In this document: positions 38,564 through 46,750 of the stretch, piece by piece
Position numbering within the stretch: position 1 is the stretch's first letter
Layout: every line of letters begins with the position of its first letter
Source of the DNA: Corynebacterium yonathiae
GTDB taxonomy: Bacteria > Actinomycetota > Actinomycetes > Mycobacteriales > Mycobacteriaceae
Direction: 5' to 3'
Assembly (NCBI RefSeq): GCF_022288805.1
Contig: NZ_JAKOPM010000002.1
Span: forward strand, 124,001 to 188,000
DNA: 64,000 nt
Position numbers and translations under genes: made by a program
The notes under the pieces: generated by a model
Told to the model about the DNA's origin: nothing
What the model saw: only the letters and a program-made list of their open reading frames with translations
Databases searched by the model: none

Positions 38564-39700
38564 GTGACTATCCTCTCCCCGCTTCCGGTTGACCCCCACT
38601 CCCCAGCCGCAATCCTCCCGGATTTGGAGGCCGCGATTGCAGGGCAGGCCTGCTTTTTGCCGCTCCCGCTTGCCGACGCCACCCGTGCCACCCTCCTGCG
38701 CAATACCCAACGTGCCGGCGAGCCCATCGACCCCAACATCGCGCTGGTAATGTCCACCTCTGGCTCCACCGGCACGCCGAAGGGCGCGCAGCTTACCCCA
38801 GCAAACCTCGTGGCCAGCGCGGATGCCACCCACCAAGTACTCGGTGGCACCGGCCAGTGGTTGCTCGCTATGCCGGCCCATCACATCGCCGGGATCCAGG
38901 TATTGGTGCGCTCGCTGGTGGCGGGAGTCGATCCGCTGTGCATGGATCTCAGCGAGGGTTTCGATATCCCCACCTTCGCCCGCGCGGCCGGGGAGCTCAA
39001 CCGCACCGGGGACCGCACCTATACCGCGCTCACCCCGCTGCAGCTGGCCAAGGCCATGGATTCGCTCGAAGGCATCGACGCCCTGCGCGCTTTCGATGCC
39101 ATCCTGGTCGGCGGCGCAGCCATCAACCCGCGCCTGCGCGCGGCCGCCGAGGAGATGGGCATTGCGGTGGTGGCAACGTATGGTTCCTCAGAAACCGCGG
39201 GCGGCTGCGTCTACGATGGCCGGCCGATTCCCGGCGCGCAGGTCCGGGTCCGCGACGGCCGCATTTTATTGGGTGGGCCGACCATCGCCCACGGCTACCG
39301 CAATGCGCCCGAGCACGAAGCATTCCGCGAGCCTGGCTGGTTCGCTACTTCCGACGGCGGCTTTATCGATGCCGGCACCCTCACCGTCACCGGCCGGCTG
39401 GATAATGTCATCGATTCTGGCGGCCTGAAGCTGCACCCTGAGGCGCTAGAAACCGAAATCCTCAAGGTCAAGGGAGTCGACCATGTCTGCGTGGTCGGTG
39501 TGCCACACCCACGCCTCGGCCAGGCCATCATGGCGGCCTACACCGGCGGGGCCGAAATCGGCGATATCCTCGAAGCTCTCGAAGATGCAGAGCTTCCCCG
39601 CTGGCAGATCCCCAAAGACATCAAGCGCCTCGCTGAATTCCCTACGGCCGGGCCAGGCAAAATTGACCGCCGCGCCGTAGCCCGCATCTTCGGGGCTTAG
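38564..39700 (+). CDS. menE: o-succinylbenzoate-CoA ligase
   Basis: 378 residues, GTG start preceded by TAGACT at 8 bases. Adenylate-forming enzyme that activates OSB with CoA. The P-loop STSGSTGTPKG is at about residue 64, GGAAINPRLRAAAEEMG and ATYGSSETAGGCVYDG are the acyl-binding motifs, GWFATSDGG carries the ATP-ribose Asp, and the hinge reads TGRLDNVIDSGG. It is shorter than E. coli MenE because the N-terminal region is reduced, as in other actinobacteria. Its stop overlaps the stop of convergent mntR by 3 bases. Confidence 0.96.
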   Translation: MTILSPLPVDPHSPAAILPDLEAAIAGQACFLPLPLADATRATLLRNTQRAGEPIDPNIALVMSTSGSTGTPKGAQLTPANLVASADATHQVLGGTGQWLLAMPAHHIAGIQVLVRSLVAGVDPLCMDLSEGFDIPTFARAAGELNRTGDRTYTALTPLQLAKAMDSLEGIDALRAFDAILVGGAAINPRLRAAAEEMGIAVVATYGSSETAGGCVYDGRPIPGAQVRVRDGRILLGGPTIAHGYRNAPEHEAFREPGWFATSDGGFIDAGTLTVTGRLDNVIDSGGLKLHPEALETEILKVKGVDHVCVVGVPHPRLGQAIMAAYTGGAEIGDILEALEDAELPRWQIPKDIKRLAEFPTAGPGKIDRRAVARIFGA

Positions 39701-40380
39701 CCGCCCTCCACATCGCGCACCGCGATATCGCGCGCGGCGGATTCGCCGAGGGAGAAACTGCCCCCTCCGTCCACGCTGACTTCCAGCAGGCCGGCCACCG
39801 GCGGGGCGACAACAGTTAGGACCACACCCGGCCGAACCCCGTGTTTATCCAGGTAGCGCAGGAATTCGCCGTCGGCATCATTGACCTGTTCCATGGTGAC
39901 GGGGGAATTGGGTGGGACGTCGGCAAGCGTAATGCGTGAGAGCGGCTCTGCCGTACCATCGGCCGTCGGGATGGGATCGCCGTGAGGATCGCGCGCGGGG
40001 GCGCCGAGGAAAGCATCGATGCGCTCGACAAACCTATCGGAGGTCGCATGCTCTAGCATTTCCGCTTCCTCGTGCACCTCGTCCCAGGTATAGCCCAGGG
40101 TGCGCACCAAGAAAGTCTCGAGCAGGCGGTGGCGGCGCACCATGGCCACGGCCAACTCGCGCCCCTCCTGGACCAGCCGGACGCCAAAGTAACGCTCGTG
40201 TTCCACAAGGCCCTTGGCGGCGAGCCGCTTGACGGCCTCAGAAGTGGTGGGCAGCTTTTGGCCGGCGGCTTTGGCCAGATCCCCGAGCGGCATGGCGGCA
40301 TCGCGCCCCGCCTTTTCCTCGTGGTTCCACAAAATCTTGAGGTAGTCCTGGGTGCGTTCGGGCAGCTCGCTTACGTGCAT
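39697..40380 (-). CDS. mntR: MntR/DtxR-family metal-dependent repressor
   Basis: 227 residues. The winged helix-turn-helix DLAKAAGQKLPTTSEAVKRL lies at about 33-52, the dimerisation/metal domain contains HEEAEMLEHATSDRFVERID, and a C-terminal SH3-like domain runs from about 150. The transcript is probably leaderless: TACTAT lies 7 bases before the ATG. It is divergent from a four-gene ABC importer, with a perfect palindrome between. Manganese is the most likely metal, because DtxR-type regulators paired with this transporter type control Mn uptake; iron or zinc is not excluded. Confidence 0.88.
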   Translation of the reverse strand: MHVSELPERTQDYLKILWNHEEKAGRDAAMPLGDLAKAAGQKLPTTSEAVKRLAAKGLVEHERYFGVRLVQEGRELAVAMVRRHRLLETFLVRTLGYTWDEVHEEAEMLEHATSDRFVERIDAFLGAPARDPHGDPIPTADGTAEPLSRITLADVPPNSPVTMEQVNDADGEFLRYLDKHGVRPGVVLTVVAPPVAGLLEVSVDGGGSFSLGESAARDIAVRDVEGG

Positions 40381-40436
40381 TCACCCCATAGTAGTTCATC
40401 CTATTGCCTACATAAGATTCAATATGTATGTTTTTA

Positions 40437-40458
40437 AAAGTTCAATCTATTGAACTTT
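40437..40458. promoter_or_regulatory. perfect 22-bp palindrome, probable MntR operator
   Basis: AAAGTTCAAT-CT-ATTGAACTTT, with 10-bp perfect arms, lies 30 bp before the solute-binding protein start. A weaker related half-site, TAGTTCATCCTATTG, lies near the mntR -10 (about 40391-40405). Position and symmetry fit repression of both divergent units. Confidence 0.7.
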
Positions 40459-40488
40459 GGTATTCATTTCTACTTTAAGGAACCTTCG

Positions 40489-41409
40489 TTGCAGAAAACC
40501 ACCACACCTCCCCTCGCCGTACTGCTCGCCGCTACTACGCTCACGGCCTGCTCAAGCGGCGATAATGACCACGCAGATGGTTTAAAAATCTTCGCCACCA
40601 CCGGCTACTTGGCCGATGCCGCCGCCAATCTCGCCCCCGATGCTGATATCACCACCATGGTCGGGCCCGGCGGCGACCCGCATACTTACCAGCCCACTAC
40701 TCACGATATCGAGGCCATGAAAAACGCCGACCTCGTGCTCTGGAATGGCCTCCACCTCGAGGCACAGATGGTGGACCAACTAGAGTCCCTAGGCGATAAG
40801 CAGCTCGCAGTCGGCGACCAACTCAATGAACAAGACCTCCTGCCCTGGCCGGAACAAGGAAAGGGCGGCGAGCAGCTCTATGATCCGCATATCTGGAATA
40901 GCCCCAAGCTGTGGAGCCAAGCTGTCGAGAGCATCGGCGACAAGCTCGGCGATATCGACTCCGAGCACGCCGCGGACTACTCCACTGCCGCCGATAACTA
41001 CGAAAGCCAGATCGCCGCTGCACAGGACAAGGCTCAAAAGGAACTCGCTGCTGCGAAGCCACGAGTATTGATCACGGGCCACGATGCCTTCAATTACTTT
41101 GGCAAAACCTTCGACTTCGATATCCACGCCACCGATTTCGTGACCACCGAGGCCACAAAATCCGCCACCGAAATCTCCGAACTGGCCGATACCATCGCTA
41201 AGAAGAAGGTCCCGGTCATTTTCAAGGACAACCAAGCCAACCCACAGGCGGTCACCTCGCTGCAGCAGGCCGTGGAATCTCGCGGTTGGAAGGTCACCGT
41301 CTCGGATGAGGAGCTCTTCGCCGATACCCTCGGACCCGACGCGCCCACCGATACCTATCTCGGTGCCTTCGAGCACAACGCGCACACTGTGGCAGAGGCT
41401 TTAAGCTAA
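40489..41409 (+). CDS. mntA: metal ABC transporter substrate-binding lipoprotein
   Basis: 306 residues from TTG 40489 (MQKTTTPPLAVLLAATTLTAC), with lipidation at Cys21 in LTAC. Cluster A-I binding protein: TTGYLADAAANLAPDAD, then GPGGDPHTYQPT with the first metal His, NGLHLE with the second, LITGHDAFNYFGKTFDFD with the third and FKDNQANPQ in the last domain. A single lipoprotein gene heads the operon, and the next gene starts inside its stop (TAATG). Manganese is inferred from MntR beside it. Confidence 0.9.
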   Translation: MQKTTTPPLAVLLAATTLTACSSGDNDHADGLKIFATTGYLADAAANLAPDADITTMVGPGGDPHTYQPTTHDIEAMKNADLVLWNGLHLEAQMVDQLESLGDKQLAVGDQLNEQDLLPWPEQGKGGEQLYDPHIWNSPKLWSQAVESIGDKLGDIDSEHAADYSTAADNYESQIAAAQDKAQKELAAAKPRVLITGHDAFNYFGKTFDFDIHATDFVTTEATKSATEISELADTIAKKKVPVIFKDNQANPQAVTSLQQAVESRGWKVTVSDEELFADTLGPDAPTDTYLGAFEHNAHTVAEALS

Positions 41410-42119
41410 TGCTGCGCGCTACACATTTGACCGTGGGCTATCCGCGCACGCCCTTGCTTGCCGACGCCACCTTTGCCCTCACCCCCGCCACCATCACCGG
41501 CCTCGTGGGCGCCAACGGCTCCGGCAAGTCCACCCTCGTGCGCACCTTGGTAGGTTTACTTCCACCGCTCGCCTGCGAGTCTCTCATGTTCGATGGCACC
41601 GACCTTGCTCATTTCCGCCACCGGCTTGGCTACATGCCACAGCACGCGAATATCGATTGGGATTTTCCGGCGACAGCCTTCGATGTCGCCCTTATGGGCC
41701 GCACCGCCGGCCTGCGCTGGTGGCAGTGGCCGAACCGCACCGATAAGCGTGCCGCTCACGACGCGCTCGCCCGCACCGGAATGCAAGAGCACTCGCACCT
41801 GCCCATTTCGGCTTTATCCGGTGGCCAGCGCCAGCGCGTCTTGCTCGCTCGCACGCTCGTAAGCGATCCCGAGCTCATAATTTTGGATGAACCTTTCGCA
41901 GGAGTCGACGCCGCAAGCCAGCGCGCCATCATGGACGTGCTGAACAGGCTACGTGCCGATGGCGCCACCATCCTATTGGTCCACCACAACCTCGCGGAGG
42001 TTGCTGATTTCTGTGATGAGGTCTTGATGGTGGGCCAAGGCCGCCTCATCGCCGCCGGCCCTACCGACCAGGTGCTGACCGAATCCGCCATCGCCGACAT
42101 GTTTTGCCTGCCCTCATGA
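41409..42119 (+). CDS. mntB: metal ABC transporter ATPase
   Basis: 236 residues. Walker [15 protein letters not shown] (about 35-48), Q-loop YMPQHANIDWDFP, signature LSGGQRQRVLLARTL, Walker B LIILDEPFAGVD and H-loop LLVHHNL. The pattern is that of ABC proteins for Mn/Zn importers. The start overlaps the upstream stop and its stop overlaps the next ATG, so the four importer genes are coupled. Confidence 0.94.
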   Translation: MLRATHLTVGYPRTPLLADATFALTPATITGLVGANGSGKSTLVRTLVGLLPPLACESLMFDGTDLAHFRHRLGYMPQHANIDWDFPATAFDVALMGRTAGLRWWQWPNRTDKRAAHDALARTGMQEHSHLPISALSGGQRQRVLLARTLVSDPELIILDEPFAGVDAASQRAIMDVLNRLRADGATILLVHHNLAEVADFCDEVLMVGQGRLIAAGPTDQVLTESAIADMFCLPS

Positions 42120-42970
42120 ACCCACTAGAGCTCTTTCAGGATTTCACCTATACCCAGGCACTATGGGGCACCGTACTTATCGGAGCCTGTGCCGGCGCGC
42201 TCGGCCCGCTGGTCTATGTGCGCCGCACCAGTCTGCTGGCTGATGCCATCTCACATTCCTCCCTGCCTGGCCTATTGGCCGCTTTCGTCGCGGCCACGGC
42301 CTTAGGTTGGGACGGTCGCAATATTTGGCTGCTTTCGGCCGGCGCCATCCTCACCGGTGCGCTGGCCGTCGGCTGCATTTACTCAATTCCGCGGCTGGCT
42401 CCGCTCGGCCCGACCACCGCCATGGCCGCTACGCTTACCACATTCTTCTCCATCGGCATGCTGCTCATGCAGTATATTTCCCGCCAACCCTTACCCGGCA
42501 AGGCCGGCATCCAGGATTATCTGCTGGGAAACGCGTCCACGCTCACGCGCGCCGATGTGAGTTCTGCGCTCGTCATTGGCGGCGGCGTCTTGCTATTTCT
42601 TTCTTCGGTACACACTCGGCAAGCCGCCGTCGCCTTTGACGCCTCCTTTGCCCGCGTAGCCGGCATCCGCACCACGGCCTTAAATGCCCTCAGCTTCCTC
42701 GCTCTTACCGCCATCACGGTTATAGGCGTCAAGGTAGTCGGCGTGGTCCTCATGGTGGCCGTAGTCATCAGCCCGGCCGCGGCCGCCCGACCCTGGGTTC
42801 ACCGCCTTTTGCCTTTCATCGCCTTAGCCGGCTTCCTGGGCGCGCTCACTGCCGCCGCGGGTTGTTACCTTTCCATCGCTTTCGGTCCGCTGCCTACCGG
42901 CCCGATCATCGTGCTGGTCCAAGCCGCCGCCGTAACCCTTAGCCTTGTCACCAGAAAGCTCCGACCATGA
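42116..42970 (+). CDS. mntC: metal ABC transporter permease 1
   Basis: 284 residues from ATG 42116 (ATGA overlap); the frame is open four codons earlier, but that ATG lies inside the ATPase gene. ABC-3 family permease with about eight membrane helices. The conserved ISHSSLPGLLAAF and GVKVVGVVLMVAVVISPAAAA stretches are present. Together with the next gene it forms a heterodimeric membrane channel. Confidence 0.92.
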   Translation: MNPLELFQDFTYTQALWGTVLIGACAGALGPLVYVRRTSLLADAISHSSLPGLLAAFVAATALGWDGRNIWLLSAGAILTGALAVGCIYSIPRLAPLGPTTAMAATLTTFFSIGMLLMQYISRQPLPGKAGIQDYLLGNASTLTRADVSSALVIGGGVLLFLSSVHTRQAAVAFDASFARVAGIRTTALNALSFLALTAITVIGVKVVGVVLMVAVVISPAAAARPWVHRLLPFIALAGFLGALTAAAGCYLSIAFGPLPTGPIIVLVQAAAVTLSLVTRKLRP

Positions 42971-43794
42971 CCCTTGCCGCTACCGCCTGCTTGCTTGCCG
43001 TTCTTACCGCTGTGGCGTGCGCGCTGCCCGGCACTTTTGTAGTTCTACAGGGACAGGCCATGCTTATCGACGGCATCGGCCACGCCATCCTTCCCGGCAT
43101 CGCCGTCGGCTACCTTTTAACCTCCGATATCAAGTCGCCGTTGCTGCTCATTACCGCCGCAGCCGGCGCACTGGTAGTTGCCCTTGGTACGCGGTGGCTG
43201 CAGCGCAGCGCACTGGTTACTGCCGACGCCGCCCTAGGCCTCATCTTCCCCGCCCTCTTTGCCGCCGGCGTCATCCTCATCTCTACCCGAATGAGCCACG
43301 TGCATATCGATGTCCACGCCGTCTTGGTTGGCGATGTTAACCTCGCTGCCTTTTCTAACCCCCACTACTGCTATGTCATGGCCGCCGTGCTCGCCGCGAA
43401 TGCGATCTTTTTCGGGTTTGCCCTGCCGCGCCTAGCAGCCACGTCATTTGACGCTGCGTTCTGCACCGTGCGTGGAGTCCGCTCCCGCGCTGTACAGACG
43501 ACCTTTATGGCGGTCGTTGCTTGTACCGCTACTGCTTCCTTCCATGCGGCCGGCGCCATGTTGGTTATTGCCTTGATGGTGTTTCCGACCATGACCGCGC
43601 GGCTTATCACCCACCGCGTGCCCGCCCTAGTGCTGGCAGCCTGCGGCATCGCCGCACTCAGCGCTGTGGCAGGATTCTGGCTGGCCTATTGGCTTGATGC
43701 GGCCACCTCCGCCGCGATGACGGTCACCAATGCTGCACTCTTCTGCGTGGTGCTGGCCGCTTATCGGGTGCGCCATCGCGCCTACCTCGGCTGA
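42967..43794 (+). CDS. mntD: metal ABC transporter permease 2
   Basis: 275 residues, ATG overlapping the previous stop. Second ABC-3 permease: GTFVVLQGQAMLIDGIGHAI followed by LPGIAVGYLL is the family block and SFHAAGAMLVIALMVFPTMT the C-terminal one. It has about eight helices. Two different permeases in one operon are typical of actinobacterial and staphylococcal Mn importers. It ends before menA, with a short intergenic gap. Confidence 0.92.
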   Translation: MTLAATACLLAVLTAVACALPGTFVVLQGQAMLIDGIGHAILPGIAVGYLLTSDIKSPLLLITAAAGALVVALGTRWLQRSALVTADAALGLIFPALFAAGVILISTRMSHVHIDVHAVLVGDVNLAAFSNPHYCYVMAAVLAANAIFFGFALPRLAATSFDAAFCTVRGVRSRAVQTTFMAVVACTATASFHAAGAMLVIALMVFPTMTARLITHRVPALVLAACGIAALSAVAGFWLAYWLDAATSAAMTVTNAALFCVVLAAYRVRHRAYLG

Positions 43795-43832
43795 TTGCCG
43801 TCCGCGCGTGCCGCAGTGGCACAATGGTGGCT

Positions 43833-44771
43833 ATGTCTGCCTCGAAGTCTGCCCCGCATTCCGGGGCCCATTCCACCGGTAACTCCACTGGTAATTACTC
43901 CGCTACTGCCCAGGATTGGCTCGAGGGCGCTCGCCCGCACACGTGGGCCAACGCGTTTGCGCCCGTCGTGGCGGGCACCGGCGCGGCCTTCGGCATCGAC
44001 GGCGGCCACGTGGGCCGCGCGCTCCTCGCCCTCATCGTGGCGTGGGCACTTATCATCGGCGTGAACTATGCCAATGACTATTCCGATGGCATCCGCGGCA
44101 CCGACGATGACCGCACCGGCCCGCAGCGCCTGACCGGCGGCGGCCTGGCCCGCCCGCAGCAGGTGAAGCTCGCGGCCTTTGGCGCCTTCGCTGTGGCTGG
44201 GCTCGCCGGCATTGCGCTTTCCTTTGCGGCGCACGCGTGGTGGCTCATCCTCGTCGGCGCGCTGTGCATCGCCGGAGCATGGTTTTATACCGGCGGCAAG
44301 AACCCGTATGGCTATCGCGGGCTCGGCGAGGTCGCCGTCTTCATCTTTTTCGGATTGGTCGCCGTGCTCGGTACCGAATTCACGCAGGCGGGCCGGCTAT
44401 CGTGGTCGGGCCTCGCGCTGGCCGTGGGCATCGGCGCGATGAGCTCCGGAGTCAACCTAGTCAATAATATCCGCGATATTCCCTCCGACGCCGAAACCGG
44501 CAAGATTACCCTCGCCGTGCGCCTCGGCAACGAGAAGGCGCGCCTGCTCTTTACGCTGCTACTCCTACTGCCATTCCTGCTGACCATTGGCATTGCCTTT
44601 AGCAGCTGGCTCGCACTCATCGGCTTGGTCTACTTCCCCTTCGCGCTTCGCGCCATTCGCACCGTCAATCGCGGCGCTCAAGGACCAAAGCTTATCCCCG
44701 TGCTCGGCCTGACTGGCCGCGCGATGCTCCTGTGGGCGATTATCGAGGCCGCCGCACTCATCCTCGTCTAG
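43833..44771 (+). CDS. menA: 1,4-dihydroxy-2-naphthoate polyprenyltransferase
   Basis: 312 residues from ATG 43833; CACAAT 7 bases upstream favours this leaderless start, and ATG 43824 is the alternative. UbiA-family membrane enzyme with about nine helices that attaches the polyprenyl chain. First Asp-rich motif NYANDYSDGIRGTDDDR (about 70-86), second NNIRDIPSDAETGK (about 210). The C-terminal stop overlaps that of the convergent DUF4229 gene. It completes the set of membrane-stage menaquinone genes in the window. Confidence 0.95.
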   Translation: MSASKSAPHSGAHSTGNSTGNYSATAQDWLEGARPHTWANAFAPVVAGTGAAFGIDGGHVGRALLALIVAWALIIGVNYANDYSDGIRGTDDDRTGPQRLTGGGLARPQQVKLAAFGAFAVAGLAGIALSFAAHAWWLILVGALCIAGAWFYTGGKNPYGYRGLGEVAVFIFFGLVAVLGTEFTQAGRLSWSGLALAVGIGAMSSGVNLVNNIRDIPSDAETGKITLAVRLGNEKARLLFTLLLLLPFLLTIGIAFSSWLALIGLVYFPFALRAIRTVNRGAQGPKLIPVLGLTGRAMLLWAIIEAAALILV

Positions 44772-45094
44772 TCCTGCGCGGCGCGGCCTTCCAGCTCCGC
44801 CTGGACCCAGCGCTTGTGGGCCTTGCGCTGGGCGGAGTACTCCGCAAGCGTTTGAGTGGCCTCGATGCGCCATTTTTTAAAAATGAGCATCGATAGCGGC
44901 AGCGCAACGAAGAGCGCCAGCAGCGCCGCGACGAGCACCGGGATGGGAAAGCGGATGGCGATAGAAAGCAGCTCGATCACCACGGTCAAAGCAATAAAAA
45001 GCACTACGCGGGCGAGCCCGTACTTCCACAGCGCCGCGCGCGAGCGGCGGCGCAGTTCTGGGTCCGGCTTGGGTGGCTCAGGATTATGCGTCAT
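44768..45094 (-). CDS. DUF4229-type membrane protein
   Basis: 108 residues from ATG 45094. TACAAT lies 8 bases upstream, so it is probably leaderless. Two adjacent membrane helices (about 29-48 and 53-74) are preceded by RRRSRAALWKYGLARVVLF and followed by a charged helix ending in QAELEGRAAQD. This matches the actinobacterial DUF4229 family, of unknown function, often found next to menA. Divergent from a small membrane protein only 38 bp away. Confidence 0.72.
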   Translation of the reverse strand: MTHNPEPPKPDPELRRRSRAALWKYGLARVVLFIALTVVIELLSIAIRFPIPVLVAALLALFVALPLSMLIFKKWRIEATQTLAEYSAQRKAHKRWVQAELEGRAAQD

Positions 45095-45102
45095 GGGGGT
45101 TG

Positions 45103-45124
45103 ATTGTACGCGGTGCAGGTAGAA
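45103..45124. promoter_or_regulatory. compact divergent leaderless promoters
   Basis: TACAAT on the minus strand (45108-45103) is 8 bases before the ATG at 45094, and TAGAAT on the plus strand (45119-45124) is 8 bases before the ATG at 45133. Both start codons lie 38 bp apart, so the -35 of each promoter falls inside or beyond the other's -10. Confidence 0.55.
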
Positions 45125-45132
45125 TTCCACGC

Positions 45133-45378
45133 ATGGGCCGAATCATCCTCCTCTTACTCTTTGTCCTCGCCGCCTACTTGGTGTGGAAGGCCTTCGGGCC
45201 CTCCACTTGGAAAAAGCGTGAGGTGGAACAACCCCGCGCTATCAAGGGCCCCGACGATGACGAGGAATTCCTCTGGAAACTGGAAAAGGAGCGCTTCAAA
45301 CAGCGCCGGGCGCAGGAGGCAGAAGAAGAAAAACGCCGCCAGCGCCGCAAACGCGACGCCGACGGCGAAAAAGATTAG
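45133..45378 (+). CDS. small single-pass membrane protein with a charged coil
   Basis: 81 residues from ATG 45133 (MGRIILLLLFVLAAYLVWKA). One N-terminal helix (about 3-22) is followed by an acidic DDDEEF and a long highly charged helix, KLEKERFKQRRAQEAEEEKR and onward, that should be a coiled coil. The leaderless -10 decides the start. Not recognised as a named family. Its stop overlaps the stop of the convergent XRE regulator. Confidence 0.7.
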   Translation: MGRIILLLLFVLAAYLVWKAFGPSTWKKREVEQPRAIKGPDDDEEFLWKLEKERFKQRRAQEAEEEKRRQRRKRDADGEKD

Positions 45379-45635
45379 GATTCCTTCGGTACAAACCGCA
45401 TCTCGAGGCCTAAAGCCTCGGCCACGGCGGTGATTTTTTCCCACCGCACGCCAGCCCCACCGTGCTCGATGGTGTGGAGGGTGGAGCGGGAGATACCGGC
45501 GGCGTCGGCAAGCTGCTGCTGCAAAATGCCCAACTCGCGGCGGCGCTCGGCAAATTGCGCGCCCAGCCCCAAAATCACCGCATTATCGCCCGCCGGCTTG
45601 CCGAGCTTATGGCGCGGGCTCGTATGCTCCGCCAT
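45375..45635 (-). CDS. XRE-type helix-turn-helix regulator
   Basis: 86 residues. The helix-turn-helix is LGILQQQLADAAGISRSTLHT, followed by IEHGGAGVRWEKITAVAEAL, the Cro/CI type. No partner toxin gene is adjacent. It lies one base after the ccsB stop in the same direction, so it may be transcribed with the cytochrome c maturation genes. Targets are unknown. Confidence 0.8.
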   Translation of the reverse strand: MAEHTSPRHKLGKPAGDNAVILGLGAQFAERRRELGILQQQLADAAGISRSTLHTIEHGGAGVRWEKITAVAEALGLEMRFVPKES

Positions 45636-46655
45636 CTAGTTCAGCCCCGCGTAGGAATGCAGGCCGGAGACCACCATGTTGATGAAAAAGAGGTTGAAGA
45701 CCATCAGCGCCATCGCGATGACATTGATCCACGGCGCAGCCTTGCGGAACGCTGGCGTCGCACGCGCGTGCAGGTAGGCGGCATAAAGGATCCAGGTAGC
45801 GAAAGACACGGTTTCCTTCGGGTCCCAGCCCCAGAAGCGGCCCCAAGCGGACTCGGCCCAAATAGCGCCCAAGATGATGCCCAAGCCCAAGGTTGGCAGG
45901 GTGATCACGGCCAGACGGTAGGCCAGCTGATCAATCTTCGCGGCCGAAGGCAAAGGGCGGGCTACAGCACCAACGAGGCCGTGCTCGGCATGCTTCGGCT
46001 GTGCCATGCGGAGAAGGGTCAGTAGCGAGACAATGCCGGAAATAATACCAATGGACGCACCCAGAGAAACCACGGTGACGTGGATGGGCAGCCAGTGCGA
46101 CTGCAGCGCCGGCACCACCGGGGCAGACTCTGCATAGAGCTTGGTGGAGCCATAAAACATTAGCGCCAACACCGGAGTGAGCAGCCATGGCCACACGGTG
46201 CGCCACTCCTTGCGCTGCATGGCAATATTGCCCACCAGCAGCACACCGAAGCTCACCATCAGCACGTACTCGTATAGGTTGCCAAAGGGGAAGCGGCCGG
46301 TAGCCAGCCCACGCAGCACAATCGCCGCGGCGTGCAGCGCAATGCCCACCCACATCAGCGCGCTGGTCATGCCGCCGAGTTTATCGGCCTTGCGCTCCTT
46401 TTCCTTCAGCTCATCGGCCGTCATTCCGGAGGAGGACTGAGCTACTTCGCCTGCATAGCTCTGCTTATCGACGCCCCCGGCGCCCGCCCCCACTAAAACC
46501 TTCGCGGCCTGGGATTTCACGGCGCGGCGGCCCTCAATAATTCCCTGCATGCGGCCGTAGTAAAACAGCGACAAAAAGAGCGCGACGCAGTACACCACAA
46601 AGGCGGTCTGTACCGCGATATCTGAGAAATTAGACAGATTCTGATCGATCTGCAT
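45636..46655 (-). CDS. ccsB: System II cytochrome c synthase, CcsA/ResC-type component (named CcsB in Actinobacteria)
   Basis: 339 residues, about eight membrane helices. The tryptophan-rich heme-handling motif is WAESAWGRFWGWDPKE (about 275), with flanking conserved His residues in HWLPIHV and LHARATP. It exports heme and, with ResB, attaches it to CXXCH apocytochromes outside the membrane. A region of about 45 polar residues after helix 1 (VGAGAGGVDKQSYAGE) is longer than usual. It follows resB across a hairpin. Confidence 0.94.
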   Translation of the reverse strand: MQIDQNLSNFSDIAVQTAFVVYCVALFLSLFYYGRMQGIIEGRRAVKSQAAKVLVGAGAGGVDKQSYAGEVAQSSSGMTADELKEKERKADKLGGMTSALMWVGIALHAAAIVLRGLATGRFPFGNLYEYVLMVSFGVLLVGNIAMQRKEWRTVWPWLLTPVLALMFYGSTKLYAESAPVVPALQSHWLPIHVTVVSLGASIGIISGIVSLLTLLRMAQPKHAEHGLVGAVARPLPSAAKIDQLAYRLAVITLPTLGLGIILGAIWAESAWGRFWGWDPKETVSFATWILYAAYLHARATPAFRKAAPWINVIAMALMVFNLFFINMVVSGLHSYAGLN

Positions 46656-46713
46656 GAATGCTCCTAGCCTTCACACGTGTGGGGGTAAGTGCTGATTACC
46701 TTACTCAGCGAAA

Positions 46714-46745
46714 CGGCCTAATCCAACTTTTGTTGGACTAGGCCG
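46714..46745 (-). terminator. inverted repeat between resB and ccsB
   Basis: CGGCCTAATCCAAC (46714-46727) and GTTGGACTAGGCCG (46732-46745) pair with one mismatch around TTTT. On the minus strand only TTTC follows, so partial termination downstream of resB is likely. Confidence 0.55.
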
Positions 46746-46750
46746 GCGTA

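Noticed and set aside
45375..45635. HigA-like antitoxin of a toxin-antitoxin pair
   Set aside because: Neighbours are ccsB and a small membrane protein; no RelE/HigB-like toxin frame is present.
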